Shown here: positions 26,759-35,835 of the stretch, one piece after another
Numbering within the stretch: the first letter of the stretch is position 1
Layout of the letters: every line of letters begins with the position of its first letter
From: UBA7803 sp041686955
GTDB taxonomy: Bacteria; Pseudomonadota; Gammaproteobacteria; Pseudomonadales; Azotimanducaceae
DNA length: 64,000 bases
Direction of reading: 5' to 3'
NCBI GenBank assembly: GCA_041686955.1
Contig: JAWLCV010000004.1
Location: 1 to 64,000, forward strand
Notes under the pieces: model-generated
The model's database searches: none
Seen by the model: only the letters and a program-made list of their open reading frames with translations
What the model was told of the DNA's origin: nothing
Position numbers and translations under genes: made by a program

Positions 26759-28285
26759 TCAGACTGCCTGCTTGACCCCCCGAACCTTGCGGTAAACGAG
26801 AGTCCCGTCGTCCAGGTCGGCGGCGGGAATGTCGTCCTTGTCGAAGTAGTAGTCCTGGGTGTGGCGCCAGGGCAGTCGGTCGCCCTGCTTGGGCAGCAGA
26901 TGCAGGCCGCGCAGCAGGTAACCGGCGTTGAAGTTCTCCTCGGATACCCAGGGCAGCCGCTCCATGCCCTCGTCCTCGGGACGCAGGGTCGGCGTCACCA
27001 CGTTCACGCCCTGCTCGTCCATGTGAGCGAGCAGCCGGCAGACGAAATCCGAGATGAGGTCGGCGCGCATGGTCCAACTCGTGCGCAGATAGCCGAACAC
27101 CCAGCACATGTTGGGCACCCCGCTGAACAGCATGCCGCGCCAGGTGACCGTCTCGGCGAAATCCACCGTCTTGCCGTCCACCTCGAAATCGATGTCGCCG
27201 AACATGCACAGGTCGAACCCCGTGGCGGTGACGATGATGTCGGCGTCGATCTGCTTGCCCGACTTGGTGAGCACTCCGGTCTCGTTGAAGGTTTCGATCT
27301 GGTCGGTCACCACCGAGGCCTTGCCTGCGGCGATGCCCTGGAACAGGTCGCCGTCGGGGACGAAGGCCAGGCGCTGCTGCCAGGGCCGGTAGCGGGGCGT
27401 GAAGTGGGTCTCCACGTCGAACTCCTCGCCCAGGAACGCCCGGGCGCCGGCGATGAGCTCCTGCTTGAGCGCCTCCGGCTCCTCAAAGGAGCGGCGGGTG
27501 ATCTCCTTCATGTCGTGCAGGATCTTGCGCCGCACGATCTCGTGGATCCACTCCTCGGGCACCTCGAGCTCGCGGAGCATGTCCGCCATCTCGTTGCGGT
27601 TCTCGCCCGGCGCGAAGTAGGTGGGCGAGCGCTGCAGCATGGTGATGTGCTTGGTCTTCTCCGCCATGGCCGGCACCAGGGTAGCGGCGGTGGCGCCGGA
27701 GCCGATGACCAGCACCGTCTTACCCTCGTAATCCAGGTCGTCGGGCCAGGTCTGCGGGTGCACGATGGTGCCCTGGTACCGGTCCATGCCCGGCCACTGC
27801 GGCGTATAGCCCTTGGAGTGCCGGTAGTAGCCCTGACACATCCAGAGGAAATTACAGGTGAAGACGACCTGCTCGCCGGTAGCGTTGCGCCGGGCCAGCA
27901 AAGTCCAGACGCCGTCGTCGCTGGACCAAGAGGCGGTGAGCACCGTGTGGCCGTAGCGGATGTGGGAATCGAGGCCGTGCTCGTCGATCACCTCGCCCAT
28001 GTACTCGAGGATGGCATCGGCGGTGGCGATGGGCTTGCCGGTCCACGGCTTGAAGCGGTAGCCGAAGGTGTAGAGATCCGAATCCGAGCGGATGCCCGGG
28101 TAGGTGTGGGTACGCCACGTGCCCCCGAAGCTGTCCTGATTCTCCAGGATCACGAACGACTTCCCGGGAAGCTGGGTCTTCAGATGCACGGCGCCGCCGA
28201 CGCCGGAAATGCCGGCGCCGACGATCAGGACATCGAAGTGCTCCGGCGCCTCGGCCTGGGGTTGCAGGACGGGTGCTTCGCTCAT
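26759..28285 (-). CDS. Flavin-containing monooxygenase, Baeyer-Villiger/AlmA-EthA type
   Basis: A 508-residue FAD/NADPH monooxygenase. The FAD site is VLIVGAGISGVGGAVHL, followed by GTWRTHTYPGIRSDSDLYTF typical of EthA/AlmA relatives. The BVMO fingerprint FxGxxxHxxxW(P/D) appears as YQGTIVHPQTWP with Tyr for Phe. The NADPH site is VIGSGATAATLVP. EthA-type enzymes oxidise ketones; Acinetobacter AlmA is linked to long-chain alkane use. It is divergent from an AraC regulator gene, a common arrangement for inducible monooxygenases. Confidence 0.83.
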   Translation of the reverse strand: MSEAPVLQPQAEAPEHFDVLIVGAGISGVGGAVHLKTQLPGKSFVILENQDSFGGTWRTHTYPGIRSDSDLYTFGYRFKPWTGKPIATADAILEYMGEVIDEHGLDSHIRYGHTVLTASWSSDDGVWTLLARRNATGEQVVFTCNFLWMCQGYYRHSKGYTPQWPGMDRYQGTIVHPQTWPDDLDYEGKTVLVIGSGATAATLVPAMAEKTKHITMLQRSPTYFAPGENRNEMADMLRELEVPEEWIHEIVRRKILHDMKEITRRSFEEPEALKQELIAGARAFLGEEFDVETHFTPRYRPWQQRLAFVPDGDLFQGIAAGKASVVTDQIETFNETGVLTKSGKQIDADIIVTATGFDLCMFGDIDFEVDGKTVDFAETVTWRGMLFSGVPNMCWVFGYLRTSWTMRADLISDFVCRLLAHMDEQGVNVVTPTLRPEDEGMERLPWVSEENFNAGYLLRGLHLLPKQGDRLPWRHTQDYYFDKDDIPAADLDDGTLVYRKVRGVKQAV

Positions 28286-28406
28286 CGTGTGGCTCTCCCT
28301 CGAAATTTCTCTGATTCCACAGCCTACGGACGCCAGGCCAGGGCAACCATTGCGTCAGCGGTCATGAAATTGATAATTTGGGTCACCACGTTCCTGTTCG
28401 GGGTCT

Positions 28407-29510
28407 ATGAGCAACGCGGACACATCCCGCACCCTCGCCACCGGCAGCCTGGCCACCCGCCGCCGCACGGTGGCGGGCGTCCTCGGCCAATGCGGGCTGG
28501 CGGGCCTCGACCAGGGGGAGATCCGCGACGTCCTGCGTCTCTCGGGACTGCCCACCCGGGCTGCCCAGGACCCCGACTTTCCGGTCTCCGTGGACCGGGA
28601 GCTCACCGCCCTGGCCTTCATGCTGCGCCGGGTGGCGGAGTCCCAGCGCACCTATGCGCAGTTCGCCATCGAGACGTTCAGCGCCATCGGCATCAACCAC
28701 TACGGCATTCTGGGTCTCGCCATGCAGCACGCGCCCACGGTGCTGGAGGCGCTTCGCGTGATGCTCGCCTACCCGGAGCTGTGCTGGGGCCACTCGCGCA
28801 TCGTCGCCACCGCGTCCGATGGCCAGCTCGTCCTCACGTTCGAGATGGACGCCCAGGCGCCCCCGGGCGTGGACGCGGATGCTCTGCGGGAATACTGCGT
28901 CACCACCGATCTGGTGTCGGTGGAGCACCTCGTCGGCGACATCATCGACCGGGCCATCACGCCGTTGGCCATCTCGCTGCCATTCGCCGATCCCGGAGCC
29001 CATTTCCGCGCCGAGGACTGGCTCGGATTACCGGTGTCGTTCGACTCACCGGCCGCGGAGATCCGCTACCCGCGGTCCGTCGCCGAGACGGTGCCGGTGC
29101 ACGCCGGCGCCCTGCCCTTTCGCCGATACGAAAAGATCGCGCGGGCCTTCTCGAGCCTCCTCGCCGAGGAAGAGAACATCGCCGAGCAGACCTCGCGGCT
29201 GCTGTGGGCCTACACGCCGCCGCCGAGCCGGGAGCAACTGGCCGACATGCTCGGCGTATCCGCCCGCACCCTGGCACGGCGCCTGAAGGCGGCGGGCACG
29301 TCCTACGCCGAGTTGCTTCGACGGGTGCAGTCCGAGCGCGCCAAGAACTACCTGCGCCACACCTCCACGCCCGTCGCCGAGATCGCCGAGCGCATGGGTT
29401 ACTCGGATCCTGCCGCGTTCACCCGCGCGTTCCAGAGCTGGACCGGCGTGACGCCGGCGAGGTGGCGGGCGGCCCAGACTGGCCGGCAGGGACACGCCGC
29501 TGCCAGCTGA
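28407..29510 (+). CDS. AraC-family transcriptional regulator
   Basis: A 367-residue regulator. A ~240-residue N-terminal sensing domain of the arabinose-binding-like (OruR/VirS) type is followed by two HTH motifs (LADMLGVSARTLARRLK and VAEIAERMGYSDPAAFTRAF) and the conserved end GVTPARWR. It is divergent from the flavin monooxygenase gene with a 121-bp gap that contains AAATTGATAATTT, a small inverted repeat. It likely activates that gene in response to a hydrophobic substrate, by analogy with AraC regulators of alkane genes. Confidence 0.85.
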   Translation: MSNADTSRTLATGSLATRRRTVAGVLGQCGLAGLDQGEIRDVLRLSGLPTRAAQDPDFPVSVDRELTALAFMLRRVAESQRTYAQFAIETFSAIGINHYGILGLAMQHAPTVLEALRVMLAYPELCWGHSRIVATASDGQLVLTFEMDAQAPPGVDADALREYCVTTDLVSVEHLVGDIIDRAITPLAISLPFADPGAHFRAEDWLGLPVSFDSPAAEIRYPRSVAETVPVHAGALPFRRYEKIARAFSSLLAEEENIAEQTSRLLWAYTPPPSREQLADMLGVSARTLARRLKAAGTSYAELLRRVQSERAKNYLRHTSTPVAEIAERMGYSDPAAFTRAFQSWTGVTPARWRAAQTGRQGHAAAS

Positions 29511-29555
29511 CACCCGCTATACTCGACCCCGGCCTCCATCCGACGCGAGGGGCAC

Positions 29556-30722
29556 GTGATCTGGTTGATCGCTGCGCTGGCGCTGGCTCAGGGAATGCTC
29601 GGTGTCCGCGTGGTCATGCGCATGGCCGTCAGCGGCCGAGATAGCCCGATCACCCGCTCCGACCAACCGTCCGACGCGACCATCACCCTGGTCGTTCCTG
29701 TCCTGAACGAGGAAGCCCGTCTGCCGAGCTGCCTCGATGGCGCCATCGCCCAGCCAGGGGAGGTGCGGCAGATCCTGGTGGTCGACGGCGGCTCCACCGA
29801 CGGTACCCGGGCCGTGACCCGGGCCTACGGTGAGCGCGACCGCCGCGTGCAGCTCGTGGATGCGAGCCCGGTGCCGGCGAACGCGGCCGGCAAGGCCTGG
29901 GGCCTGATCGTCGGCCTGCGCGCCGCCACGGCCGACTGGCTGCTGGTGGTCGACGCCGACGCTCGACTCGACCCGGCCCTGGCACGTTCCCTGCTGGCCC
30001 ATGCTCAGACCAGAGACGTGGCGGTGTTCTCCGTCGCGACGCTACAGAACATTGAAGGCGCCCTGCAGGGGCTGGTCCATCCGGCGCTGCTCGCCACTCT
30101 GGTGTATCGCTTCGGCAGGCCGGGCGGCGCCACGGCGAATCCCAGCCGCGTTCAGGCGAATGGGCAATGCTTCATGGCGCAGCGGGCGGTTCTCACCGAT
30201 ACCGGCGCGTTCGAAGCCGCCCGAGGGTCCCTGTGCGAGGACGTGACCGTGGCCCGGCATCTGGCAAGGCACGGGGTGCGCGTGGGGTTCTACGAGAGTG
30301 ACGCTCCGGTGCGGGTGAGCATGTACGCGAATGCAGGGGATGCCTGGCGAAACTGGACCCGCTCACTGCCCATGCGGGACCATCACTTCGGCCCGCTCGA
30401 AGTGCTCGGCCTGGGCGAGATCGTGCTGGTGCAGGCGCTGCCCCTGCCGCTGCTGGCCGTGTCCGCGATGGTCGGTGCGCCCGCGTGGTTTCTGGCGATT
30501 CAGGCAGCCCTGGCGGCCACCCGCATCGGCGTGCTGTTCGGCATGTCGCGGGCCTATCCGGTGCGTCCCTGGACGTACTGGCTGTCACCAGTCTCGGACC
30601 TTGCGGTGGCCTGGCGACTCATCCAGCGAACCCTGCAACGGCGCCACCGCTGGCGCGGACGTACCTACCTCCGGCAGCCGGACGGACGTTTCCGCTTGGA
30701 GCTCGACGGAGGCGAGCGTTGA
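29556..30722 (+). CDS. Family 2 glycosyltransferase of the carotenoid cluster (CruC-like)
   Basis: A 388-residue membrane-linked GT2. It has an N-terminal hydrophobic segment, TLVVPVLNEEARLPSCLDGA, the nucleotide motif VVDGGSTDGT, LVVDADARLD, the base region CEDVTVARHL and two or three C-terminal helices. The start is GTG behind a GAGGGG ribosome-binding site. Its stop overlaps the cruF start (TTGA). In carotenoid pathways, GT2 enzymes such as CruC add a sugar to a hydroxylated end group. With CruF and an acyltransferase following, this is the likely role, though the sugar is unknown. Confidence 0.72.
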   Translation: MIWLIAALALAQGMLGVRVVMRMAVSGRDSPITRSDQPSDATITLVVPVLNEEARLPSCLDGAIAQPGEVRQILVVDGGSTDGTRAVTRAYGERDRRVQLVDASPVPANAAGKAWGLIVGLRAATADWLLVVDADARLDPALARSLLAHAQTRDVAVFSVATLQNIEGALQGLVHPALLATLVYRFGRPGGATANPSRVQANGQCFMAQRAVLTDTGAFEAARGSLCEDVTVARHLARHGVRVGFYESDAPVRVSMYANAGDAWRNWTRSLPMRDHHFGPLEVLGLGEIVLVQALPLPLLAVSAMVGAPAWFLAIQAALAATRIGVLFGMSRAYPVRPWTYWLSPVSDLAVAWRLIQRTLQRRHRWRGRTYLRQPDGRFRLELDGGER

Positions 30723-31561
30723 AGCTCGCGAACGCTCTGCTGGCAGCGCACGTGGCTGCGGTGATCTTCGGCCTGGCGGGCCTGCTGTACGCCATTCCCC
30801 ACCCGGAGTGGTGGGTCCGGTCACCCCTGGCCGTAGGCCTGTTTCCCTACGCCGTGGAATACGGGGGAACCCTGCATATCGTGCTGGGTGCGATGGCCGT
30901 GATGGCGTTCGGCTTCAGGGTGCTGGGCAGTGCCGATACCCTCATCTTCTTCGCCGCATCGGTGACGCTTTCTCTCGGCATGGAGCTGCTCGGTACCGGC
31001 ACCGGCTGGCCCTTCGGAGCCTACGAGTACACCACCGGGCTCGGCTATCAGGTGCTCGGTCGGGTCCCGTTTACCATACCGCTGTCGTGGTTCTACATGG
31101 GCTTGTGCAGCTACCTGCTGGCGCAGCTCATCGTGGAGCGGCTCGCCGCGCGGCAGCCCGGTTGGGCCGTGGTCGGCCTGGGAGTGTGGCTGCTCACGGC
31201 TTGGGATCTGGTGCTCGACCCCGCCATGGCGCACCCCGATCTGGCCATCCGTTTCTGGGTATGGCACGAGACCGGCGCTTACATGGGCATGCCGCTGGTA
31301 AATTTTGCCGGCTGGGCGGGGACGGCCGCATCGTTCATGTGGATTTCCCGGGTCTTCGGGCGCAGCCCGGCACGGTCCGAGGAGACGCCCGCGGGCTTCG
31401 TGCTGACCGTCTACATGGTGAACATGGGTTTCGCCATCGCCCTTTCCGCCAGCATCCCCTTGTGGCTGCCGGTCGTCCTCGCCGTCCTCTTCGGCGTGCT
31501 GCCGGCTCTGCTGGTGCGGCGCCGGCCGGTAGCCGCGAGCGCGGCTTCGGCGGCGGCCTGA
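30719..31561 (+). CDS. cruF: CruF-type carotenoid 1',2'-hydratase
   Basis: A 280-residue polytopic protein of the carotenoid biosynthesis/CruF family (DUF422). It shows MELLGTGTGWPFGAYEYTTG, GYQVLGRVPFTIPLSWFYMG and AWDLVLDPAMAHP, with acidic residues in the membrane that are conserved in this family. CruF adds water to the 1',2' double bond of a carotenoid psi-end, giving the hydroxyl later glycosylated. The start is TTG at 30719, behind GGAGG, sharing the GT stop. It implies an acyclic psi-end in the product. Confidence 0.8.
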   Translation: MKLANALLAAHVAAVIFGLAGLLYAIPHPEWWVRSPLAVGLFPYAVEYGGTLHIVLGAMAVMAFGFRVLGSADTLIFFAASVTLSLGMELLGTGTGWPFGAYEYTTGLGYQVLGRVPFTIPLSWFYMGLCSYLLAQLIVERLAARQPGWAVVGLGVWLLTAWDLVLDPAMAHPDLAIRFWVWHETGAYMGMPLVNFAGWAGTAASFMWISRVFGRSPARSEETPAGFVLTVYMVNMGFAIALSASIPLWLPVVLAVLFGVLPALLVRRRPVAASAASAAA

Positions 31562-31564
31562 TCG

Positions 31565-32275
31565 ATGTCGCTCACCCCGACGCAACGCGTAGCCGCGACG
31601 GGCATGCGCGCCGTGGCGGGCATGCTTTGCCGGCGCCTGCGGCTTCGGGTGGAAGGCGCGGAGCACGTGCCCGCATCGGGCCCCGCGCTGCTCGCCGCCC
31701 GCCATTATCACAACTTCTGGGACGGTTGCGCGTTGCTGGTCGCCAGCGGGCGCAACGTCCATCTCGTGGTGGCCCTGGACTGGGCAGCGAACGTCCGCCA
31801 GCTCGCGCTCATGCAGCGTCTGACCCATCTGGCGGCCTGGCCCGTTCTGCTGCGCGAGGAAAGGGTGATGCGGCGGGGAGAGGAAGAGCGGCCGAGCCCG
31901 TTCGGACCCGAGGATGTTCGGCGCTATCGGCTTCGCTGCGTCCGCCAGTGCATCGGGCTGCTGAAGGAAGGCCGCCTGCTCGCCATGTTCCCCGAAGGTT
32001 ACCCGAACATCGACCCCCACTTCACGTTGAAGCAGAGCGCCGAGCAGTTCCTGCCGTTTCGCTGCGGATTCGCCCGACTGGCGGTGGCGGCAGCCCGGCA
32101 TCTGGGTCGACCCATTCCCGTGGTGCCGGTGGGACTGCACTACCACGAGCGCCCGCCCCGACGCCTTTCAATCCGATTCGGCGCTGCGCTTCAGGTCGAT
32201 GCCGCGACGGATCCTGCGGCCACGGTGGTGCAGGTGGAGTCGCTGGTGCAGCGGCTGAGCCAGCCCGCCGGCTGA
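31565..32275 (+). CDS. PlsC-like acyltransferase, probable carotenoid-glycoside acyltransferase
   Basis: A 236-residue 1-acyl-glycerol-3-phosphate acyltransferase-fold protein. Block III is clear (LLAMFPEGYPN). Block I reads ARHYHNFWDG: the usual HxxxxD spacing is not kept (Hx5D or Hx3D instead), so the catalytic dyad may be offset. It lies 3 bp after cruF and before crtI. A GT plus an acyltransferase is the CruC/CruD pattern of green sulfur bacteria, where the sugar on chlorobactene is acylated. A phospholipid role is the alternative. Confidence 0.65.
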   Translation: MSLTPTQRVAATGMRAVAGMLCRRLRLRVEGAEHVPASGPALLAARHYHNFWDGCALLVASGRNVHLVVALDWAANVRQLALMQRLTHLAAWPVLLREERVMRRGEEERPSPFGPEDVRRYRLRCVRQCIGLLKEGRLLAMFPEGYPNIDPHFTLKQSAEQFLPFRCGFARLAVAAARHLGRPIPVVPVGLHYHERPPRRLSIRFGAALQVDAATDPAATVVQVESLVQRLSQPAG

Positions 32276-32370
32276 TCGGTGCCCGGTCAATGAGCAGCCG
32301 TCGGGACCGATGGTAGAGTTCCGTGCCCCAGCCGTACTTGCTGGGTTCGGAGGTGATCATCACCGGTTCC

Positions 32371-33846
32371 ATGGGACGCGCCCTGGTGGTCGGCAGTGGG
32401 TTCGGCGGTCTGGCTGCGGCCTTGCGCCTGCGTGCCCTCGGCTATGAGGTGGTGATCCTCGAGCGGCTCGACCAGGTGGGCGGCAGGGCCAGGACCTTTA
32501 CCCGCGACGGCTACCGGTTCGACGCCGGACCCACGGTGATCACGGCACCGTTCCTGTTCACCGAGCTGTTCGAGCTCTTCGGGCAGCGTTTGGCCGATTA
32601 CGTCGAGCTGGTGGCGGTGGAGCCCTGGTATCGCTTCGAGTTCGCCGACGGCAGCCGCCTGGACTACGGCGCCGATCTGGAAGCCACGCTGAACGGCATC
32701 GAGAGCCTCGAGCCCGCCGACCGCAGAGGCTATCTGCGGCTGCTGCGCGCCTCGGAACGGATATTCCGCATCGGCTTCGAGCGTCTCGCCGACCAGCCGT
32801 TCGACAACCCGGGCACGATGCTGCGCCAGCTTCCCCAGCTGATCCGTCTCGGCTGCCACCGCTCGGTGTGGCAGCTCACCAAACGGCATCTGCGCGACCA
32901 CCGGCTGAGGCGAGCTTTCAGCATTCAGCCCCTGCTGGTGGGCGGCAACCCCTTTCGTACCACCTGCATCTACTCGCTGATTCATTATCTGGAACGCCGC
33001 TGGGGAATACATTTCCCACTGGGGGGCACGGGAGCCCTGGTGGCGGCCCTGGCGCAACTCCTCGCGGAACAGGGGGGCGAGGTTCGGCTCGGCGCCGACG
33101 TGACGGGGATCGACGTTTCCCGCGGCAGCGTCAGAGGAGTCACGTTGTCCTCGGGCGAGTTTCTGCCGGCCAGCCTCGTGGTCTACAACGGCGACCCGGC
33201 CTTCGCCTACCAGCATCTGCTGAATGACACGCCCGGCCGGCGCTGGACACCCGAGCGACTCGCGCGTCTCGAGTACTCCATGGGGCTCTACGTTCTGTAT
33301 TTCGGCACCACCCGCTCGTACCCGGACGTGCGCCACCACACCATCGTGTTCGGCAATCGCTACCGCGAGCTTCTCGAGGAGATCTTCGCGGGCACCAGCC
33401 TCCCCGACGATCCGAGCCTCTATCTGCACCGGCCCACCGCCACCGACCCGAGCCTGGCTCCACCCGGCCACGACACCTTCTACGTCCTGGCGCCGGTACC
33501 GAACATGAAATACCTGAGCCGATGGGACGAGCACAGGGAGTCGCTGCGCACACGGGTGCTCGATACCCTCGAGCGGCGCCTGCTGCCCGGCCTCGGAGCG
33601 CATCTCGACGTGGCCTTCGACATGACGCCGCAGGAGTTTCATCAGGACTATCGATCCACCTGGGGAGCCGGGTTTTCCATCGCGCCCATCTTCCGGCAAT
33701 CAGCGTACTTCCGCTTCCACAACCGCTCGGAAGAAATAGACAACCTGTATTTCGTCGGCGCCGGCACGCACCCGGGGGCCGGGGTGCCGGGGGTTCTCAG
33801 CTCGGCGAAGGTGGTGGAGAACCTCGTGCGGCGGACCTCTCCATGA
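32371..33846 (+). CDS. crtI: CrtI-type phytoene desaturase
   Basis: A 491-residue FAD-dependent carotene desaturase. It has the N-terminal GSGFGGLAAALRLRALGYEV, DQVGGRARTFTRDGYRFDAG, and the C-terminal FVGAGTHPGAGVPGVLSSAK motif of CrtI. I chose ATG 32371 (MGRALVVGSG), right before the dinucleotide-binding motif; GTG codons at 32323 and 32353 are alternatives. A full anti-SD match GGAGGTGATC lies at 32349-32358, rather far from this ATG. The 3' end overlaps 50 bp with the convergent hydroxylase gene. CrtI versus CrtD activity cannot be told from sequence. Confidence 0.88.
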   Translation: MGRALVVGSGFGGLAAALRLRALGYEVVILERLDQVGGRARTFTRDGYRFDAGPTVITAPFLFTELFELFGQRLADYVELVAVEPWYRFEFADGSRLDYGADLEATLNGIESLEPADRRGYLRLLRASERIFRIGFERLADQPFDNPGTMLRQLPQLIRLGCHRSVWQLTKRHLRDHRLRRAFSIQPLLVGGNPFRTTCIYSLIHYLERRWGIHFPLGGTGALVAALAQLLAEQGGEVRLGADVTGIDVSRGSVRGVTLSSGEFLPASLVVYNGDPAFAYQHLLNDTPGRRWTPERLARLEYSMGLYVLYFGTTRSYPDVRHHTIVFGNRYRELLEEIFAGTSLPDDPSLYLHRPTATDPSLAPPGHDTFYVLAPVPNMKYLSRWDEHRESLRTRVLDTLERRLLPGLGAHLDVAFDMTPQEFHQDYRSTWGAGFSIAPIFRQSAYFRFHNRSEEIDNLYFVGAGTHPGAGVPGVLSSAKVVENLVRRTSP

Positions 33847-34591
33847 AGGCGTAGTCGGACTCCATGCGATCGGTGCCCATGAGCTTGTCCCAGACGCGGA
33901 AGTAGAGCCCGTAGTTGCAGCGCACGTGGGCGTGATGCAGATCGTGATGGGCAGCGCTGATGAACCAGCGTCCGCCGAATCCCCGGAGCCACGCCCGGGG
34001 CAGAACCTCGTACGCGCTGTGATTCATCACCGCGCAGACCGTCATCAGCACCAGAATGAACAGCGCCGCCCCCACGTGCAGCGGCACGAACATTGCTAAA
34101 ACAGGGAGGAAAACGGCACCCAGCACCGCTTCGGTGGGGTGGAACGAAAAGGACGCGAACGGCGTCGGGGGACGTGACTGGTGATGCACGCGATGCATCA
34201 ATCGAAAAATGCCGGGCAGATGCATCAGCCGATGGGTCCAGTAGAAGTAGGTGTCGTGCAACACCAGATACACCAGGACGCTCACCGGCAGGTACCACGC
34301 ACCGTAGCGATCCACGTCCGAGTACAGCGCGGTGCCGCCGTGCTTCCACGACTCGATGACCAGAGCCGCCGGCAGCGCGTAGATCACCGACGCCACGAGC
34401 GACCAGCCGATCTCCCGGCCGGCGCCCCGCGCGCTCGGCCGGCGGGAATGGAGAGGGATCACGTGTCTGCCCGGTGGGCGTCGCCAGAGCAGCCAGTAGA
34501 ACAATCCCGAAACCACCAGATAGCGGGCGGCGATGAGCGAGGTCAACGCAGCGGCGGTGGCGGCGAAGGCCGCGGGGTCGAGCGGGATCAC
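33797..34591 (-). CDS. Sterol-desaturase/fatty-acid-hydroxylase family protein in the carotenoid cluster
   Basis: A 264-residue membrane di-iron enzyme with the histidine boxes HDTYFYWTHRLMH, HRVHH and HHDLHH and about four helices. The superfamily includes ERG3/ERG25, CrtG/CrtZ-like ring hydroxylases and lipid hydroxylases. It is embedded between crtI and crtY on the opposite strand, so a carotenoid ring hydroxylase or ketolase-like role is plausible. CrtZ is encoded separately nearby, so this should act at a different position. The promoter region faces crtY. Confidence 0.7.
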   Translation of the reverse strand: MIPLDPAAFAATAAALTSLIAARYLVVSGLFYWLLWRRPPGRHVIPLHSRRPSARGAGREIGWSLVASVIYALPAALVIESWKHGGTALYSDVDRYGAWYLPVSVLVYLVLHDTYFYWTHRLMHLPGIFRLMHRVHHQSRPPTPFASFSFHPTEAVLGAVFLPVLAMFVPLHVGAALFILVLMTVCAVMNHSAYEVLPRAWLRGFGGRWFISAAHHDLHHAHVRCNYGLYFRVWDKLMGTDRMESDYAFMERSAARGSPPPSPS

Positions 34592-34626
34592 GGCAACCCT
34601 CGGGCGTGGGCATGCATCGACGTCGA

Positions 34627-34637
34627 GTGTAGTACAC
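34627..34637. promoter_or_regulatory. 11-bp palindrome between divergent hydroxylase gene and crtY
   Basis: GTGTAGTACAC is a perfect palindrome around a central G, in the 89-bp gap between the two divergent starts. It is a candidate operator; no known regulator consensus was matched. Confidence 0.3.
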
Positions 34638-34680
34638 GGTCCGCCGGGAGTGCCATGAGCTCGTCCCCGCTGGCGACGTC

Positions 34681-35835
34681 ATGTTCGACCTGATCCTGGC
34701 AGGCGGCGGACTTGCCAACGGCCTGCTCGCGTACCGCCTGGCGCAACGCCGGCCGGAGCTGCGGATTCTATTGGTCGAGCGCGACCGTCGTCTCGGCGGC
34801 ACCCACACCTGGTCGTTCTTCGGCACGGATCTCACCGCGGCACAGCACGAATGGATGGCGCCATTCATCGATCACCGCTGGCCATTCTACGACGTGGCGT
34901 TTCCGGGGCTGCGAAGGCGCATCCAAACTTCCTACTGCTCCTTCTCCGACGACCGCTTTCACACCGTGATCTCGGATCTATTGCGCGACGCGGTGCGGCT
35001 CGATACCACGATCCACGCCATCGATCCCGGGGGCGTGACGCTGACGGACGGCCAGCGTCTGGAGGCCCGCGCCGTGATCGACGGCCGGGGGTACCGTCCC
35101 TCCTCCGAGCTGGTGCTGGCCTTCCAGAAATTCACGGGGGAGGTGTTGGAACTCACCGGGGAACACCACCTGGCCGGGCCGATCCTGATGGATGCCACCG
35201 TTCCCCAACAACAAGGGTTCCGGTTCTTCTACACGCTGCCCCTCACCCGGCGCCGCCTGCTCGTAGAAGACACTCGATACAGCGATGACTGGCTGTTGGA
35301 ACCAGAGCGTGATGCCGTGGGAATCGAAGAGTACGCCCGCGGCCGAGGCTGGAGGGTAGGTAACGTGCTGCGCCGGGAAACCGGGGTTCTCCCGGTGGCG
35401 CTTGCGGGCGATATCGCCGCTCTGTGGGGCGCTGCCGGCAACGTGCCGCTGTCCGGCCTGCGGGCAGGGCTGTTTCACGCCACCACGGGCTACTCTCTGC
35501 CCGAGGCGGTGCGTCTGGCCGATCGCCTGGCCGACCTTCCGGAGACCATGACCAGCGCCAGCGTCAGCCGCGTGATCGCCGAGCACGCCACCGCGCATTG
35601 GCTGCGGCAGGGCTTCTACCGTCTGCTCAACCGAATGCTGTTCCGCGCCGCCCGGCCGGAGGAACGCTTTCGGGTGTTCCAGCACTTCTACCGCCTTCCC
35701 CAAGGGGTCATCGAGCGCTTCTACGCCGGCCGGCTCACGCGCCGTGACCAGCTCCGGATCCTCTCCGGAAGGCCGCCAGTTCACCTGGGGCGGGCTCTCG
35801 CCGTGGTTCGGGAATCGGCGCTGGGGAGCGGTTAG
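34681..35835 (+). CDS. crtY: Lycopene beta-cyclase, CrtY type
   Basis: A 384-residue FAD/NAD-binding cyclase. It starts MFDLILAGGGLANGLLAYRL and has ERDRRLGGTHTWSFFG, GRGYRPS and FYTLPLTRRRLLVEDTRYSD, all typical of CrtY. It turns lycopene psi-ends into beta-ionone rings. Its TAG is followed directly by the crtB GTG with no gap. Combined with CruF, it may cyclise only one end (gamma-carotene derivatives) or compete with CruF. Confidence 0.9.
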   Translation: MFDLILAGGGLANGLLAYRLAQRRPELRILLVERDRRLGGTHTWSFFGTDLTAAQHEWMAPFIDHRWPFYDVAFPGLRRRIQTSYCSFSDDRFHTVISDLLRDAVRLDTTIHAIDPGGVTLTDGQRLEARAVIDGRGYRPSSELVLAFQKFTGEVLELTGEHHLAGPILMDATVPQQQGFRFFYTLPLTRRRLLVEDTRYSDDWLLEPERDAVGIEEYARGRGWRVGNVLRRETGVLPVALAGDIAALWGAAGNVPLSGLRAGLFHATTGYSLPEAVRLADRLADLPETMTSASVSRVIAEHATAHWLRQGFYRLLNRMLFRAARPEERFRVFQHFYRLPQGVIERFYAGRLTRRDQLRILSGRPPVHLGRALAVVRESALGSG

